A stretch of 64,000 nucleotides of DNA from Trichuris trichiura (Eukaryota; Nematoda; Enoplea; Trichinellida; Trichuridae), in assembly GCA_037903355.1 (NCBI GenBank), contig JBAJFE010000025.1, positions 124,001 through 188,000 on the forward strand, written 5' to 3'. Below the pieces are notes generated by a model. It was not told where the DNA came from. It saw only the letters and a list, made by a program, of their open reading frames with translations, and did not search any database. Made by a program: the position numbers and the translations under genes. The stretch's first letter is position 1, and every line of letters starts with the position of its first letter. Shown in pieces: positions 13,070 to 25,247 of the stretch.

Positions 13070-13990
13070 CTATTGGCACAGCAACAAATTCAAAAGCATA
13101 CCATGGTATGTCCAGAACGTGGATGACGGACTTTTGCCGCATATGCTTACGTATATGCTATTGTCAACAGGGCGTTTCTGCAGAAGCAATTGAAAATTAG
13201 AAGTAACAGGCAGGATAAAGAGAACGAGCGAAAAATACTCTACGAGTCGTACACTGAGATGATAAAATACCTGGACACTATCGAAACTTACGCGCATCAC
13301 CACACCGGCTAACAAAGCCCGATAATGCAAGCACCTCTTTATCTTATTAATTCTTATTATTAGCTTAAAAGACTATTTTAGCCGTAAGGTAAAACTGCAC
13401 GCGTCATGCTAAACGGTAACATGAAACTACTGCAACTTAACAACCGATCCTATTCATACTTTTTCCTTACAACTGGACAACATGGACAGAATTGACAGAC
13501 AAATGGACGACACGCCCATTGCGGGGGACCAGTCTTCGCCCAATATGGACAGGCAAATATGTCCATTGCTATATACATGTGGATGCACAGGTATGTTGTC
13601 ACCGACGAAAATTACCTGCAACAAACGCCTGCTTTGCAGTTTCGTAAACTGCATCGATGTAAACAGCCATGCTCAGCATGCGTACATACATTAACGCTCA
13701 CCTCGGGAGGTGTGAAAGGATAATTCCTGTCAAATGTAAACTGCAACTTAAACGTTTGCCCGTCGTACAAAGTGCCACGCACTCCGTTGAGCCCAACAGT
13801 GATCCTACAAAACGCAAATTGACAGAAACGACTAATATGTTGGCCAAAACCAAAGCAGAAAAGAATTAATTTGCTTTACTTACGTTCTCAAATCTTCCAA
13901 ATTTTCAGTGTCAATAAAAACGTTTGGCACGGGTTCATCTGCCAAGCGTTTCAACTCGGAATTAAGCCTTTTGACCACCCTGTCCACCAT
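13070..13990 (-). CDS. UBE2W: Ubiquitin-conjugating enzyme E2 W
   Basis: E2 enzyme; in the family it places the first ubiquitin on protein N-termini. Exons (- strand): 13990-13884, 13804-13702, 13615-13460, 13177-13070, giving 157 aa against 151 in human. Introns are 79, 86 and 282 nt, all GT-AG and in phase. Exon 2 gives GVRGTLYDGQTFKLQFTF and YPFTPPE. Exon 3 gives VIFVGDNIPVHPHVYSNGHI, then CLSILGEDWSPAMGVSSICL and SMLSSCKEK. The HPHVYSNGHICL block carries the catalytic cysteine, residue 91 here, the same number as in human. Exon 4 gives KRPVDNSIYVSICGKSP and FWTYH, ending with a hydrophobic tail MLLNLLLCQ instead of the human WWYHDDTC end. The stretch matching human ITQWIVDMEG is two to three residues shorter. 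The start ATG follows from the MVDRVVKRLNSELKRL helix. Confidence 0.93.
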
Positions 13991-16900
13991 GGTACGTCCG
14001 TTTGCACACCGGTCTACCGGTTGTAGTAAATCCTACAACAGCGCATTAGAACTGCACCATTGAAACTTGCTGATACATGACGGCAACTAAGGCATTTCGA
14101 ACTTACGCTTCTACAGTACATACCTGTGCTCTCCCTCGGCTCAGAGGAGACCACGACTCAATACCAACAATGCATGGAAACAACACAGCTAAACACAGCG
14201 AACAGTCAGCTCCCAATTAATTGATGTGCAGGTTCTTCCATCGAATAATATCCCAAATAAAAAGAAAACGATTAAATGCGGCTGTAATCCTCAAAGTGGG
14301 CTCAAACTGGGGACTGGGAGCTCTTAAAGGATCATTGGAAAGCGTTGGATTTGCTAAAGAACTTTTCCTCTGGACAAAGGACAACAAGGAAGGAAGCGCC
14401 TTCGTTGAACATCACTAAGAGTCGAAGTAACTGGACGCTGGCAATGTCTTAGTACATTGACAGCCAGACGGTAGTTAAACTATGAACTAGAACAGAAGCA
14501 ACTTACTTTCCTGCTATAAAACCTGTCCGTTTCAACGTTAATAATGGTTTTTTTGTTTCTTCGAGTAAGCTTAAAACAATAAAGGTTATGCTCAACTGTT
14601 ACTAGTGCTGCTCTTTTACTAAGCTTTCGTTAAACTTTAAGCGCTGCGTGCATACCTAAGAATAGAAGCAAAGGCAAAATTATGCCTGTTTGCTAAACAT
14701 ACGGCAGCCTAAGGGAAAATACGCTCTATAAGGAAGTTTTCTTTGTTCCTAGCGGCACTAAGAGTAAATACTTTGCACCGATACGGTTCAAACAGTAATT
14801 TATCACAACATGTTACTACTAGAGCAAGGTTGCAGGCAGCGTTAAGACTTCCCTAATTCAGTGCACAAGGAAAGCAACGTAATTAAGTGGCAAACACTTC
14901 ATCTCGGAATGCCCTATTAGTTATGTTCGCAGGAACTGACACGCAACCTGATTATGTTTTCCTTGCGCATTTTGTGATAGCCATTTAAACATTCATTCTT
15001 CGCGATACTTTTTGGTTTCAATCTTGCCAAACGGTTAGACAATGGCAGACTTCATTGAACAAACGGCAAAATGGGCGAACTGTTACATTACTCAACCGAC
15101 AAAATTTTTTATTAGCAAACACGGTTTCTGAAAGGTAAAATAAATGCAATTACTGCGAACACGTAAAGTTCATCTGTGCTAAGGAGGCGATTAAGGGTGA
15201 TCTGGTTGTTAGGATGGGAAAATCGACACTGCTCGCATAAGGGTTCAGAATTTGTCTTACGTTTAAACTAGTTTTTAAAATAAAAACTACATATTTGACT
15301 TGACAGAATGCCTACGTTGTTCCAACAAGAAAGAGGTCACGCTAAAAAAAATGGCACAGAATTAATAAGCTTTCTTCGCTAGCATTTACACGCAAAGAAC
15401 AGCGCAAGCGGGTATGATGATTCAAAGAAAGTTACTAAGAAGCAAGAAAAAATCACCTAAAAAATGCGCTTCTCTGCTTCAGCTGATAGCCAAGGCAGAC
15501 TTACTTCCAGCGGCAGAGGAATGAATGCACGCGTACGATCAGACCAACTCTGGTTTCACTTTTTCGTAGCAAAAGTATTTCCCTTGCTCCAAAGTGCAAC
15601 ATAAATACGACGTTGGTTGCAACAACCGATTTTTTCATGTTCGTAAGACTGCGGGAGGTTTTGCCAACCTGCTGCTCTGCCGAAATTTGTTTAGTAGTAC
15701 TAACACTTGGAATAATATCAGTTCTGCTACGTTATATTTTACGTTTTCTTCAAAACGGCTTATCGCTCTCATTCGTAGCAAATGTCGACCGCAGTTTTAA
15801 AGGACACTTAAGCAAGTACTGCTAAGATTGACGGACAGTAGAAATGTAACGCCACGTACCTAATGTTCAAAGCCCGTCATGTCTTCACTTTTACAGATGT
15901 AGTGGTTCGCGTCCACATCCCTGCTACAACCTACTGCGCATGCACAACGCAAAAGCCACCACATTTTTAATAGCCCCGTTTTATGTACGAACAACCTGTG
16001 TAATTAAAGAATGAATATCAAACCAACAGCGTATCAGCAAAGACGAGGACATTGATCCATACGCCCTTGATACGGCAGAAGTTTTGCAATCGAAACATTC
16101 TGTCGTCGTCAGCTTTCTGACATGCCAACTGTTGGTTAGTCATTCGCTCGTTATTTAAGGTATCGTTCACCGTTGATGGGAAAAACTAAAACCGTTATTT
16201 TGGTACTAAAAGCTTATTGATAGATAGCTTGCTTGTCTGGGTAATGATCAACGCACAGTTTAAGCTCTTCTTGGCCATGCCTTCAACTGGCTAAGGATTA
16301 CAGCTTTAGCTGATACGTATCATTTTTCAACAATCGCTAACTAAAAATAAAGGTTATTATTTCACAGTTCACATTTTATGGAGGGAGTCGTTTCCAAGAT
16401 GCTGCTAATCTGGCCTTCGGTTTGTGTCAGAAAGGCACCTGACATTCTCATTCTTCTAAAATCGCTTCTACCTAAGAAATAAAAAGTGCGAGATTAATCT
16501 TGGACTTTGCAAAAAACATCCAATTTTTCAAAGCTATTATTCTCCCAGAGACCTACCGAACGAGGACGCTTTATGTGTAGTCAATGAATTTTCCTCCTGT
16601 TACTTTACGCACAAATACGGCAATAACATGAATACTGTCCAGGTCTGTTAACAGAAATAAACCCATTGACCAAATTTTCAATTTAGACTACGCAATCCAA
16701 ATGATCATTGTACCATTTGCAAGGCCAATTTTAAAATTTAGACGATCGACGCTGAAAGTATAGATTAAAAAGGTAGCAAGAAAATGAAGTGATCATGTCC
16801 GTAATGGCTGTAAGCAAAAAGGTAAAAGAATTTTACTGCTTGCAAGAGGAACAGAGGAGTAAGTAGAAAAACAGCGATCATAAGGCAGTGGTGAAGAAAG

Positions 16901-17008
16901 CAATGCAAAGGAAGCACCGGAATAAAAAAGGGTTTTGGGAAGGACCATTTTTGGCAAGCTCGCCGGCAAGCTGGCAGTTGAAAGGAAGGAAAGGTGCCAG
17001 CAAAATAG
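13991..17008. other. No supported gene
   Basis: Gap between the divergent end of UBE2W and the 3' end of the ZIP13 gene. Open frames at 14221-14418 and 15594-15825 are short and unrecognised. It should contain the UBE2W promoter, but I see no clear TATA box. Confidence 0.5.
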
Positions 17009-17971
17009 CTACACTTCAACAATGACGCCCAAGCATCCAATAGTTCCTATGCCAACGAGGATTAGGATGATATGCCAAGCACTTTCCTTCATGTCCATTT
17101 CTTTCAGGAGTTCCGGCAGCACCTGGATAAGAGCAATATTCAGAAAACCACCCATACAGAATGGTAAGATCCAAGAAGTTGTACGCTCGTTCAATGCGTC
17201 CATATCTTGGGTAATCAGAGCTGTCAACGCTCCAATTACGCCAAAAAGGGCGGTTAACAACTGAGCTATAATGGCTGATCGGCGGCTAAAGTCAGCTCTA
17301 AGTAACAGAGCAAAATCGCCTATTTCATGAGGAATTTCATGAACAAGAATGGCAAAAGTCGTTAGCGTGCCAAATCGTATGCTTATTAGAAAGCTGGCGC
17401 CTACAGCTAAGCCGTGACAAAAATTATCGACCACGTTGGCAACCAGATTGAGCAATGCGGTGATTAAGTTTTGGCTGTGCCGATCTGGCTGGACACATTT
17501 TTCAATGACAACACAAAGCAAAAGACCGAACAAAATCCACAAACCGCTACGCAACAGTGATTCATGTCTTGCACCGTTGCACATATCAGGCAGTTGGTGC
17601 AGGAAGACGTCGCCGAGCAGACTGCCTACAGCGAAGCTGAGCAACCGATTAAGGCTACGCGATTGCCAAGTGCTTGTTGGATTTGTGCAAATGAGGTTCT
17701 CACCAGAGTGTGCCGCCGACCTGCTCGCTTTGACTGGTAAAAAGAGAGCTGGAGCTATGCCCGCTGAAACGACAACTCCCGTGGCAATAAGGCAACAAAA
17801 AGAGCACAAACGTAGATGTTCACAGTACTCCTGCATAACGCTTTCGGACGTTCCCGGCAGAAAACAATACACATTACTAACTCCATTTAAGAGGTCGTCT
17901 GAATGGGAGTTCGCCTTTGACTCGTGCGCACAAAAAACAAATACCAGTAAAATAATCCTGTTAGCTTGCAT
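17009..17971 (-). CDS. SLC39A13: Zinc transporter of the ZIP family, ZIP13 type
   Basis: ZIP transporters move zinc into the cytosol from outside or from Golgi and vesicle stores; ZIP13 itself acts on intracellular stores. One uninterrupted exon of 320 aa. The start is the ATG at 17971, which opens a signal-like stretch (MQANRIILLVFVFCA). ZIP13-type blocks in order: LLSFAVGSLLGDVFLHQLP, LWILFGLLLCVVIEKC, LNLVANVVDNFCHGLAVGAS, TLTTFAILVHEIPHEIGDFA. The DNFCHG and HEIPHE motifs supply the transmembrane metal ligands. About eight membrane helices are visible. The N-terminal ectodomain is short (about 50 aa) with no long histidine loop, only a brief HSD. A single-exon CDS is unusual beside the intron-rich neighbours. 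An upstream spliced 5' exon cannot be excluded. Confidence 0.9.
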   Translation of the reverse strand: MQANRIILLVFVFCAHESKANSHSDDLLNGVSNVYCFLPGTSESVMQEYCEHLRLCSFCCLIATGVVVSAGIAPALFLPVKASRSAAHSGENLICTNPTSTWQSRSLNRLLSFAVGSLLGDVFLHQLPDMCNGARHESLLRSGLWILFGLLLCVVIEKCVQPDRHSQNLITALLNLVANVVDNFCHGLAVGASFLISIRFGTLTTFAILVHEIPHEIGDFALLLRADFSRRSAIIAQLLTALFGVIGALTALITQDMDALNERTTSWILPFCMGGFLNIALIQVLPELLKEMDMKESAWHIILILVGIGTIGCLGVIVEV

Positions 17972-20900
17972 GTCCTTTTTAATTTGCCACAAATTACAAC
18001 CAAGGGATCCTCAGAGAAGCGGACGATAACCGCCAGCAGCCCATCTGATTGAAACTTAAACTACGGCCCGGTTGCATTCGAGACGCCGCCATCGCTGAGC
18101 AACAGGACGCTGCAATTTCGAGCATAAAGTCACGTAGACGATGACGACCAGCTTGATGAGACCTACATTTCTTCAACTTTCGCCAGATGAGCACTACTGC
18201 CATGGACTACTTCTTCAAAAGTAGTTGCATTCAGATGTTCAAGCCTGCTCAATTACAATGGTTCACGTCTACGCATTTAATAACAGCATGATCGTCTCCC
18301 ATCATCAGATGTTCGTTCCTTTACTCAAACCAATAGGCTGCCAGTTTTGCGCTCGTCTCCAACTATTCGCCCCCAACTCGCTGCAGGCGATTCTGTTCCT
18401 TTCCGCTACGACTGTTTAGACCTCGCTATGATGGTAAATGAAAGCCATGCTGGTCTGCAATGTTTTGTCGAGTTTCTTGTTTGCGACGTAACAGCCCACG
18501 TATCTCGTAGGACAAAACGTATGGGTCAACGCAATTAGAAATAGTCACAAACTCATCATTTATTCATGAACACTGAGAAATCCAGCATATCAACAAGGTA
18601 GACACTTGTACGGAGATGTACTACAGTGATTAGCCGCAATTATCAAGCACTCGTCACAGAACTTTCCGGCCTTTTGTTGGGGCACCTAGACCGCGCCTTG
18701 ACAATGGCTGATCTAACCAATGGCAATCGCCATGGCAAAACGGCTGCGTCAAACCGACGCGTAATTTTAAACGAAACAAACGCCATACGACTGCGAAAAC
18801 ATTTATTAGTATTTATAGAGCAACCAAGCACAGCATTTCTTGTAAGCTCGAAATGTTCACAGTTAGAGCGCCGAACTGGTGGCAGCTGAAGTCCGTTAGC
18901 GATGCAACAGCGACTATGATGAAGGCGCACTAACGACAACAACAATTGGTTCAAAGGTACAGTGAAATTCATGCCTTCCCCGTTTCTGTTCCGACACCTC
19001 ATTAACCAACAGTACTTTCTGGACCAGATTGAAGAGTCGGAACGTCTTAAAATGTATTTAAATAACCAACGCTAGCCAGTTGATCCATTGTTTAGATTGC
19101 AACATACTGAAGCTACCCTCAAACTTCTACTTGATGACGCTAACATAAAAGAAAAGAAAAGTTGATATGAATACCGTACGTTTTGATTAAAAAAGAAACT
19201 TTGACGCGGGCACTGTTTTCATTGTAGCACAATGTACTGAATACTTCTTGTCGCGAATACTGTGCGATAGTAATGCAGCCCTAATATGTTACGCAGTCCG
19301 TAAAAGCTTTGCTAGTCAGGTTTCCCTTTGAATCGTTAATGCCATACTGCATTGTCAGCCAAAAATAAAATGCTTAACATAAAAAGTCAGGGCAAGTTAA
19401 CCTGGAAAAGAAATCAAGCATGCTGTCAAACGTTGGTAAAGGAAATGCGATGCGAGTTTCTCAGGTCGGTCTTCTACAAAGGAAACTGAAATGATCGTTA
19501 TTCGTTCTTGATTGGACAACTTGATTCTACAACTGTCAGCTGCCGTAACGAGCAACTAAACTTCGCAGCCGCTGAAATAAACACACTGATAAGTATATGT
19601 CGCAATTCAAAGAAAAGGATGTTTGCAAACGGTCGAGAATGCCACTGTCTAGATTTTGTCATATTCGCCAATGGTCACATGAAAACTTTCATGGAAATGA
19701 GCAAAATCATTGCTGTAATCAATTAGCAGTTGGAGGCTGCTTAAAATCAAATGTGCATAAAGACCAATTTTATATTGAAAATGCAGCTCTTTTTTGCGGG
19801 TTTGAAAGAATTCATAAGTCTGTTTGGAAATGTGACTAGCAAGGAGTTGTAAATGTTTGTTGAAATTAGGAGAGCTTTCGGTACGCTGCTGTTCCCGTCG
19901 GGAAATTTTAATCAGCGCTGATGGTAAGAACAGCGGTTTCTGAAAGCTTCTTTAATTCCACGGAATGTTTACAACTCTCCGTAGGTGGCATTTCCGTACA
20001 TCATTATGAAAAACTTAATACCTGCGCGCATTTTTTTACATCGCTTAACAACCTGACCATAGCGTTAAGTGCCTGCGCATTTTTCTTATTAACTGCGCGG
20101 GCGAGTTCAGGAACATCTAATTTTAGTTCTATCACTCCCACGACTATAGCGGTATTTTTAGCTAGCAATTTTTAGGTTGACGGACAACTTTAAATGAGTT
20201 TAAAAACCAAAAAAATTTTTCAACTTTAAGTGATTGCTGAACGTGGCACGACCACGCAAAACAAACGTGCTCCTCTTTGGCAAGCCTCAATTGTAAACGA
20301 AATTTATTCAAGCTTATGGTAATCCAAGGAAATCTTTTCAATCTCCTTAGTCGGTTGGTCGTCCTAAACAGGCACTGATAATCATAACGATACGTGGATA
20401 TTTCGATAGTACACTTTGTCTGAATCATCAGTCTTTTCGAAAAAGTTCCTTTCATTTATCAAACTTCTGTATCCCTAAAATTAGTTTGGTCGTTTTACTA
20501 AATGTCACCCGTTTAGCAAAAGTTCTTTCACTAAATGTCGTACATTAAGCGAAAAAGACGACTAATGAGTCATGGCTATTTTGAAACCAACAGTGTACGT
20601 ACACAGATAGGAACGCAACATTTCAATGCACTGCTTTGAATTTCCAATTATCATTTAAAAGCAAACAACCGCAGCTCGCCATTCGGCCGATTGATAATGG
20701 GCCGTGCTCAAAACGACCAGCAAAGTTGAAAACGTTCAGAAAGAATTGGCTATTCCTTGTCGCAGCCGCTCAAACCGATAGGACAGTACTTAAGCTAGGA
20801 TGAACGGAAGAAATGGAAATCAGGAAAAAAGAAGAGTGGATGTAATGCTTCCTCTTCAACGCACACTTTCAGTGTTTATAGTTTCAACTGTTAAAGCTTA

Positions 20901-21951
20901 ACAAAAGATAAAATTGGAGTATGCGAACATGTTTATTTTGGGAAAAGAACAACTGAACTATTAATATATTAAGCCCTATTTAATGCACGGTCTGAAGAAA
21001 AACATGCGTACTTACGCAACGGCGTATTCTTTTTGCAGCTGGCAACTGTGCAGACACGGACGTAAATAGCGGACGTATTGCAACTAAACAACTATTTTTC
21101 AATCAAACAAAACTCTGTCACAACAATCAGCCAAAACACTGAAATTCTCAAAGATCGGGCAAACGATTGCAGCGTGGATACGCAATTTGCATAAAACCAC
21201 TGCAAATAATGCATGAACTGGCGCGCTGGCTTCGTTTGCTCCTTTACTACTGAACGCATTTACAAATTCAACAGAATTCACAAGCTACAAACACAGTTTT
21301 ATATGCATGGCGAAAAACTGAAATACTATTCATTTTACTAGAAATCATTTGAATACTTAATACGCCGACTATAAACTGGACATGTTGAACTGGTGGGGAC
21401 AATTGCCTCTTGTCTACAATTTTAACCTCAAAGAAAGCAGTACTTCCTTCACCGCAAAAATTTCTAATTAAAAGCAACACTGCTGCTTCAAATGCCTAAC
21501 TCCGTTGATTTCTGTGCTCAGGTATTCACGATACTAAAGCAACGAAATAGCGGCAGGGTGATCAGCGTTACTGAGCAAAAAACGGAAAATAATCGGTGAC
21601 CGCCAAACACAAACATACGCAAGTTTGATCCATCTTTCTTGTCGATGTAGTAGCCAGCAAAGCCACACAAACCTTCGGTAAGTGCTGCTAGCAGCCATTT
21701 CAGCCCTGTGGATACGTCTTAACGACAACGCCTGAGGTTTGAAAAGAAAAGCCAATGACAGCGAACTATGAAAGTAAAAAAATGAGTACATAGAACGTTG
21801 CTGATTAAAAGAAATGACCTTTCAAGGAAGTAAGATCAGTCAACGTGACGTAAACAATTATTCAAGCACAGCCATTCAGCCCGAAAGGTGCTGCGTTAAA
21901 AACGAAGTTTGCTCCCACCAGGAAACTTTTGCTAAATCGACCTGCCGAAGA
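17972..21951. other. No supported gene
   Basis: Upstream of ZIP13 (17972-18203) is probably its 5' UTR and promoter; it has an out-of-frame ATG-initiated frame. A minus-strand stretch around 19990-20160 reads like protein (VVGVIELKLDVPELARAVNK, then a 54-codon frame to a stop) but has no partner exon. The rest shows nothing I can support. Confidence 0.4.
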
Positions 21952-21959
21952 TGACGTCA
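21952..21959. promoter_or_regulatory. CRE palindrome TGACGTCA
   Basis: A perfect 8-bp CREB/ATF site 38 bp upstream of the TATA box of the small secreted-peptide gene. CRE plus TATA is a common layout for inducible animal peptide genes. That it is used here is inferred. Confidence 0.45.
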
Positions 21960-21997
21960 TGATATGATACAATCTAGTTTTGCTCATCAAACGTGGC

Positions 21998-22005
21998 TAT
22001 AAAAG
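21998..22005 (+). promoter_or_regulatory. TATA box TATAAAAG
   Basis: A consensus TATA box 46 nt before the chosen ATG. It predicts transcription start near 22028 and a 5' UTR of about 20-25 nt. It also makes the ATG at 22017 unlikely to be in the message. Confidence 0.65.
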
Positions 22006-22050
22006 CGCTTGCTCGAATGCATCTCTTTCAAGCGGACTAGGCCAATCACA

Positions 22051-22438
22051 ATGCAGGCGCACATTCTCTTCTGCCTTTTGATCCTTGTATGGCAAACAGG
22101 AGCGGAAGCTGTTGGCAGCAGAACCATTTCAAGGATACGTGAACCAAACAGCGACATTAAGGATGCACAAGGGTATCGTAATGCATCGGTTCATTTCAAG
22201 AAATGAATATTTTTCTTCTAGACTCGAACCTCATTGGATGGGATGGAGCACCTCGAAAACTTCACTGTTTCATGCCACCCCTTCACCACAAAATTCCTTT
22301 CTGGTACAACGTGAATTGCCTGAAGAGGGATTAAACAAATCTGGAAAACGATCAAAGCGCCGAGCGACGTTTTACTGTCGAATATTTCGCCATAGAGTAA
22401 CTGGCAAAACCCTTACAGTATGTAAAAGAATACGGTAA
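22051..22438 (+). CDS. Secreted precursor of a cationic two-cysteine peptide (candidate antimicrobial or signalling peptide)
   Basis: Exons 22051-22172 and 22222-22438, joined over a 49-nt GT-AG intron (GTATCG..TTCTAG), give 112 aa. Residues 1-20 (MQAHILFCLLILVWQTGAEA) are a clear signal peptide. Residues 21-83 are a hydrophilic spacer. Residues 82-88 (GKRSKRR) form a multibasic processing site. The last 24 residues start ATFYCRIFRHRV, have a VTGK turn and end TLTVCKRIR. They carry two cysteines (93 and 108) that can close a 14-residue ring of alternating hydrophobic and basic residues, with nine R/K/H in 24. That is the look of a one-disulfide beta-hairpin antimicrobial peptide such as arenicin; a cyclic neuropeptide is the alternative. 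A CRE, a TATA box and AATAAA frame it. I do not recognise the family, and the function is inferred only. Confidence 0.7.
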
Positions 22439-22502
22439 ATTTGTACGATTACGTTGTGAGGTGTTCGTTTGATTAAATCGTTTTGCTGCGATCGGAGAAA
22501 TG

Positions 22503-22508
22503 AATAAA
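22503..22508 (+). promoter_or_regulatory. Poly(A) signal AATAAA of the small peptide gene
   Basis: It lies 65 nt after the TAA stop at 22436-22438. Confidence 0.5.
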
Positions 22509-23159
22509 AGCGGGCTTCAGCAAAACAAATAAGTCGACCCATTTGAAAACTTAGAATAATTATGTGATGAAAAAAAGTAAGATTGCCCAATAGCACGTTA
22601 GTGCTTAAACCATTAGTATTATTACTAACATGTCAAGAAGCGTTGTCTTTAAAGTTTCCAAAGAGGAAAAATTTTAAGAAAAATCTGTTACATCCGTCCC
22701 AGTTAGACAGTGCAAGAAGCAGCAAAGATAACTTCTCCCAGCAAAAGTACTCCTTAGGCAAAGCGTGGTAAGAACTCACAGCTGGATTTCAGAATGCCCT
22801 AAACTTTGGAAAGCTCAGTTTATACGGCTGCAAATAGCACTTGCAAATCATGCAAGCATCTACAAACAGTACCTACCTATGAAATGATCCGATGTAAATT
22901 GTTTTTAAAAAAATGAATTTTTATCAATAAATGATTCAAGCATTCCAGCGATGCAATAAGAGCTGTCTGAACGACAAAATAGCAAGGCTTCGTTTGATCC
23001 AGTCGGTAACCGCCCTGCAATCGTAGTAGTTACAGCCGATGAGGGTCAACCCCGTGTGACTTAAGAACATTGTCGCTGAACTTTGTATGTCGTTTAGCAG
23101 AAATGAGTATTCCTTTACGTTCTTCTTCCATCGCGGCTTTTCCCGTTGTTCTGAATGTC
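22509..23159. other. No supported gene
   Basis: I see nothing beyond short chance frames. Confidence 0.5.
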
Positions 23160-23265
23160 TGCAGTTAAACTACTCCGTCGCCACCAGCGAATGGATGAGA
23201 AAATCATTAGCTATACTAACTTGCGCATCCACTCTTTGATAAGGCATCTGCGCAGTTTAACTGCT
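23160..23265. repeat. Diverged foldback, relative of the 4824-5090 foldback
   Basis: GCAGTTAAACT near 23161 pairs with AGTTTAACTGC near 23254, with further pairing through GCGAATGGATGAG against the inverted GCGCATCCACTC. The GCGAATGGATGAG word is the same as in the 4.8 kb and 49.8 kb foldbacks. A 137-codon plus-strand frame (23155-23568) starts in this repeat and matches nothing known. Confidence 0.55.
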
Positions 23266-24458
23266 GGCAACAACGGCAACTGTACGGTAAAGGCGATACG
23301 ACAGGTTGGGCAGATCCCAGTTCAAACGCCTACGCAACTGCTACGCGGACAATGGCAGGCACTTTCAAAAAAATGCAAACAATCCATATCTTTCGAACAG
23401 CACGAAGTTTGTTTAAAAGCTTTTTTATCCTTGCGCATAGTTCGCCACTCCAGACTAGAGTGTGTACTTAATGTGTTTGCAAGAATATTCATTAAACAAA
23501 ATTACTTCACGACGTCCAACGACCAGCCGAAAATTAATCATGCTTCTTTGTCGATACAACTTGTTTAGCTACTTTCACACTGACCTGCAAACCACTGCGA
23601 ATTACCAAAACGCTTTCTAATCAACTCACTGGGCGAAAGCATGTTATGCGTCATGAACGGAAGGTTGCTATAGGCTTGTCCTACCACAAAACGTGCTTCT
23701 TTGAAAGTTTCCAACAAGTTCAAGCAAAGCTATCTCTCGTTAATGCATTGGATCAGTGGATACAGAGAGCAGAGCAGCAGCCTAACTAAAATGACGTGAA
23801 CGATGCATACAAAGTAGCACCTATTTTGGACAGGCAAGTAAGAGCGGCTCTTCCAAATGAAACATAGCCTCAACCTGCAACTAATTGGAATTTTACTCTT
23901 CTTCAGGTTGAAAGTATAAAAACGACTTGCTGCGCCCGTTGTTTTCGCAGCAGTGCGCGGGTGCCTATGAGTTCAGTTAAGGAAATGCATTGACCACCCT
24001 GTTCGAAAATATAAGCGAACAGATACACGATGCACCATTCTCAAAACAGGAACCGTTCATCAAAATAAATTCACACAGCAATTGTTTGGAAAAAGGGCAG
24101 TCATACACCAGTGGATAAAGGCTTCACTAAATAGCTCAAACTATTGTCCCCTTTGAGATGAGACAGTGAAGGTTAAACCACAGAAAACAAAAACCTGCGT
24201 GATTAAGAAGTTTTATATGCCCACAACAAACGGCAATTTAGCATGTTAACGAAAGTGATGAATAAATTTTCATTTACGGACATTTCGAGAAACTGCTTCC
24301 TTTAAGAATTGGCGTCTCAGCAGAGTAGAACGACTGAAATTCATAGACGAAGAAACTGCACAACAAACACTAGGTGGCACTCACTTAGTTCATTTGGTAA
24401 TTAACCCTCACTAAAACTTTGTAGCGTTGGAAACCTTACTACGCTGAAACCAGTTGCA
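23266..24458. other. No supported gene
   Basis: Part of a 137-codon unrecognised frame (to 23568), then AT-rich DNA without a supportable gene. Confidence 0.45.
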
Positions 24459-24600
24459 TTCGAGAATTTTGTATTCAGAGGTTCATTGTCGTTCGTCGAA
24501 GTCGACAAGTCATCAGCGAAAGTGGACGTTAGGTCCACTTCCGCTGATGACGGGTCGACCTTAGGCCCGAAAGCTTCGGATACAAAACTCTCAAACATAA
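24459..24600. repeat. Miniature inverted-repeat element, about 140 bp
   Basis: A near-palindrome around the loop GTTAG (about 24528). Arms contain GTCGAC, GTCATCAGCG and AAGTGGAC on the left and their inverse on the right, with outer blocks ATTTTGTATTC and GGATACAAAACTC. The right half carries CGCTGATGACGGGTCGAC and CCCGAAAGCTTCGG, the end motif of the family also at 28763, 49045 and 2991. Confidence 0.75.
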
Positions 24601-25247
24601 CGAGTTTCAGAGTAATGGAAGTTTAAATTATCAGAAGTTATCAACCCGTTACAAAGAGTTATGCATTTAACCACTAGTGGAACCGCAGTTGAACTTAATT
24701 TTCATGCTCGTCGTAGCGCACAGCATTAAACATTTTTAGACTATGATGGTAAAAAAGGATGACATCTTACAACGTAGATTTCACGCCGACTTCATTATTT
24801 GCAGCTCATTCCGGCTGAAAAGTGGACAACAAAGCATGAGATAGCACAGTTTCTTCCCCACTTATATTCATGAACACTGGGTGCTTACATTCACTGATAA
24901 AGCAGGTGTCGAACACTGAAGAACAACAAAAGGGGTGTATTTGTACTCAATTTTGTACGTGAAGTAACGCATCAACAGACAGTAATTATGGCGAGACTTC
25001 GCTTCAAGGCAGCAGCATATTTAAGGGCACTTACAAAATTGAACACGAAACCCCATAAATCCATTAAAATGGGGTACTCTTACATTGGTAAAGCTGTGGA
25101 ATTGTTGCATCGAAAAACTGTGGCACACGGCTCATCGATAACGCAGCGCTTAAGGAAATTATAACCATGTACGCAGTAAATGATGAATCGAAATTTTACA
25201 GGGCCCTGTGTCATATTAGTTAAAGTTACTGTCGCCCAGTGTGCCGT
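24601..25247. other. No supported gene; probable 3' UTR of the racemase gene
   Basis: AT-rich sequence directly downstream of the minus-strand racemase stop. No separate gene seen. Confidence 0.4.
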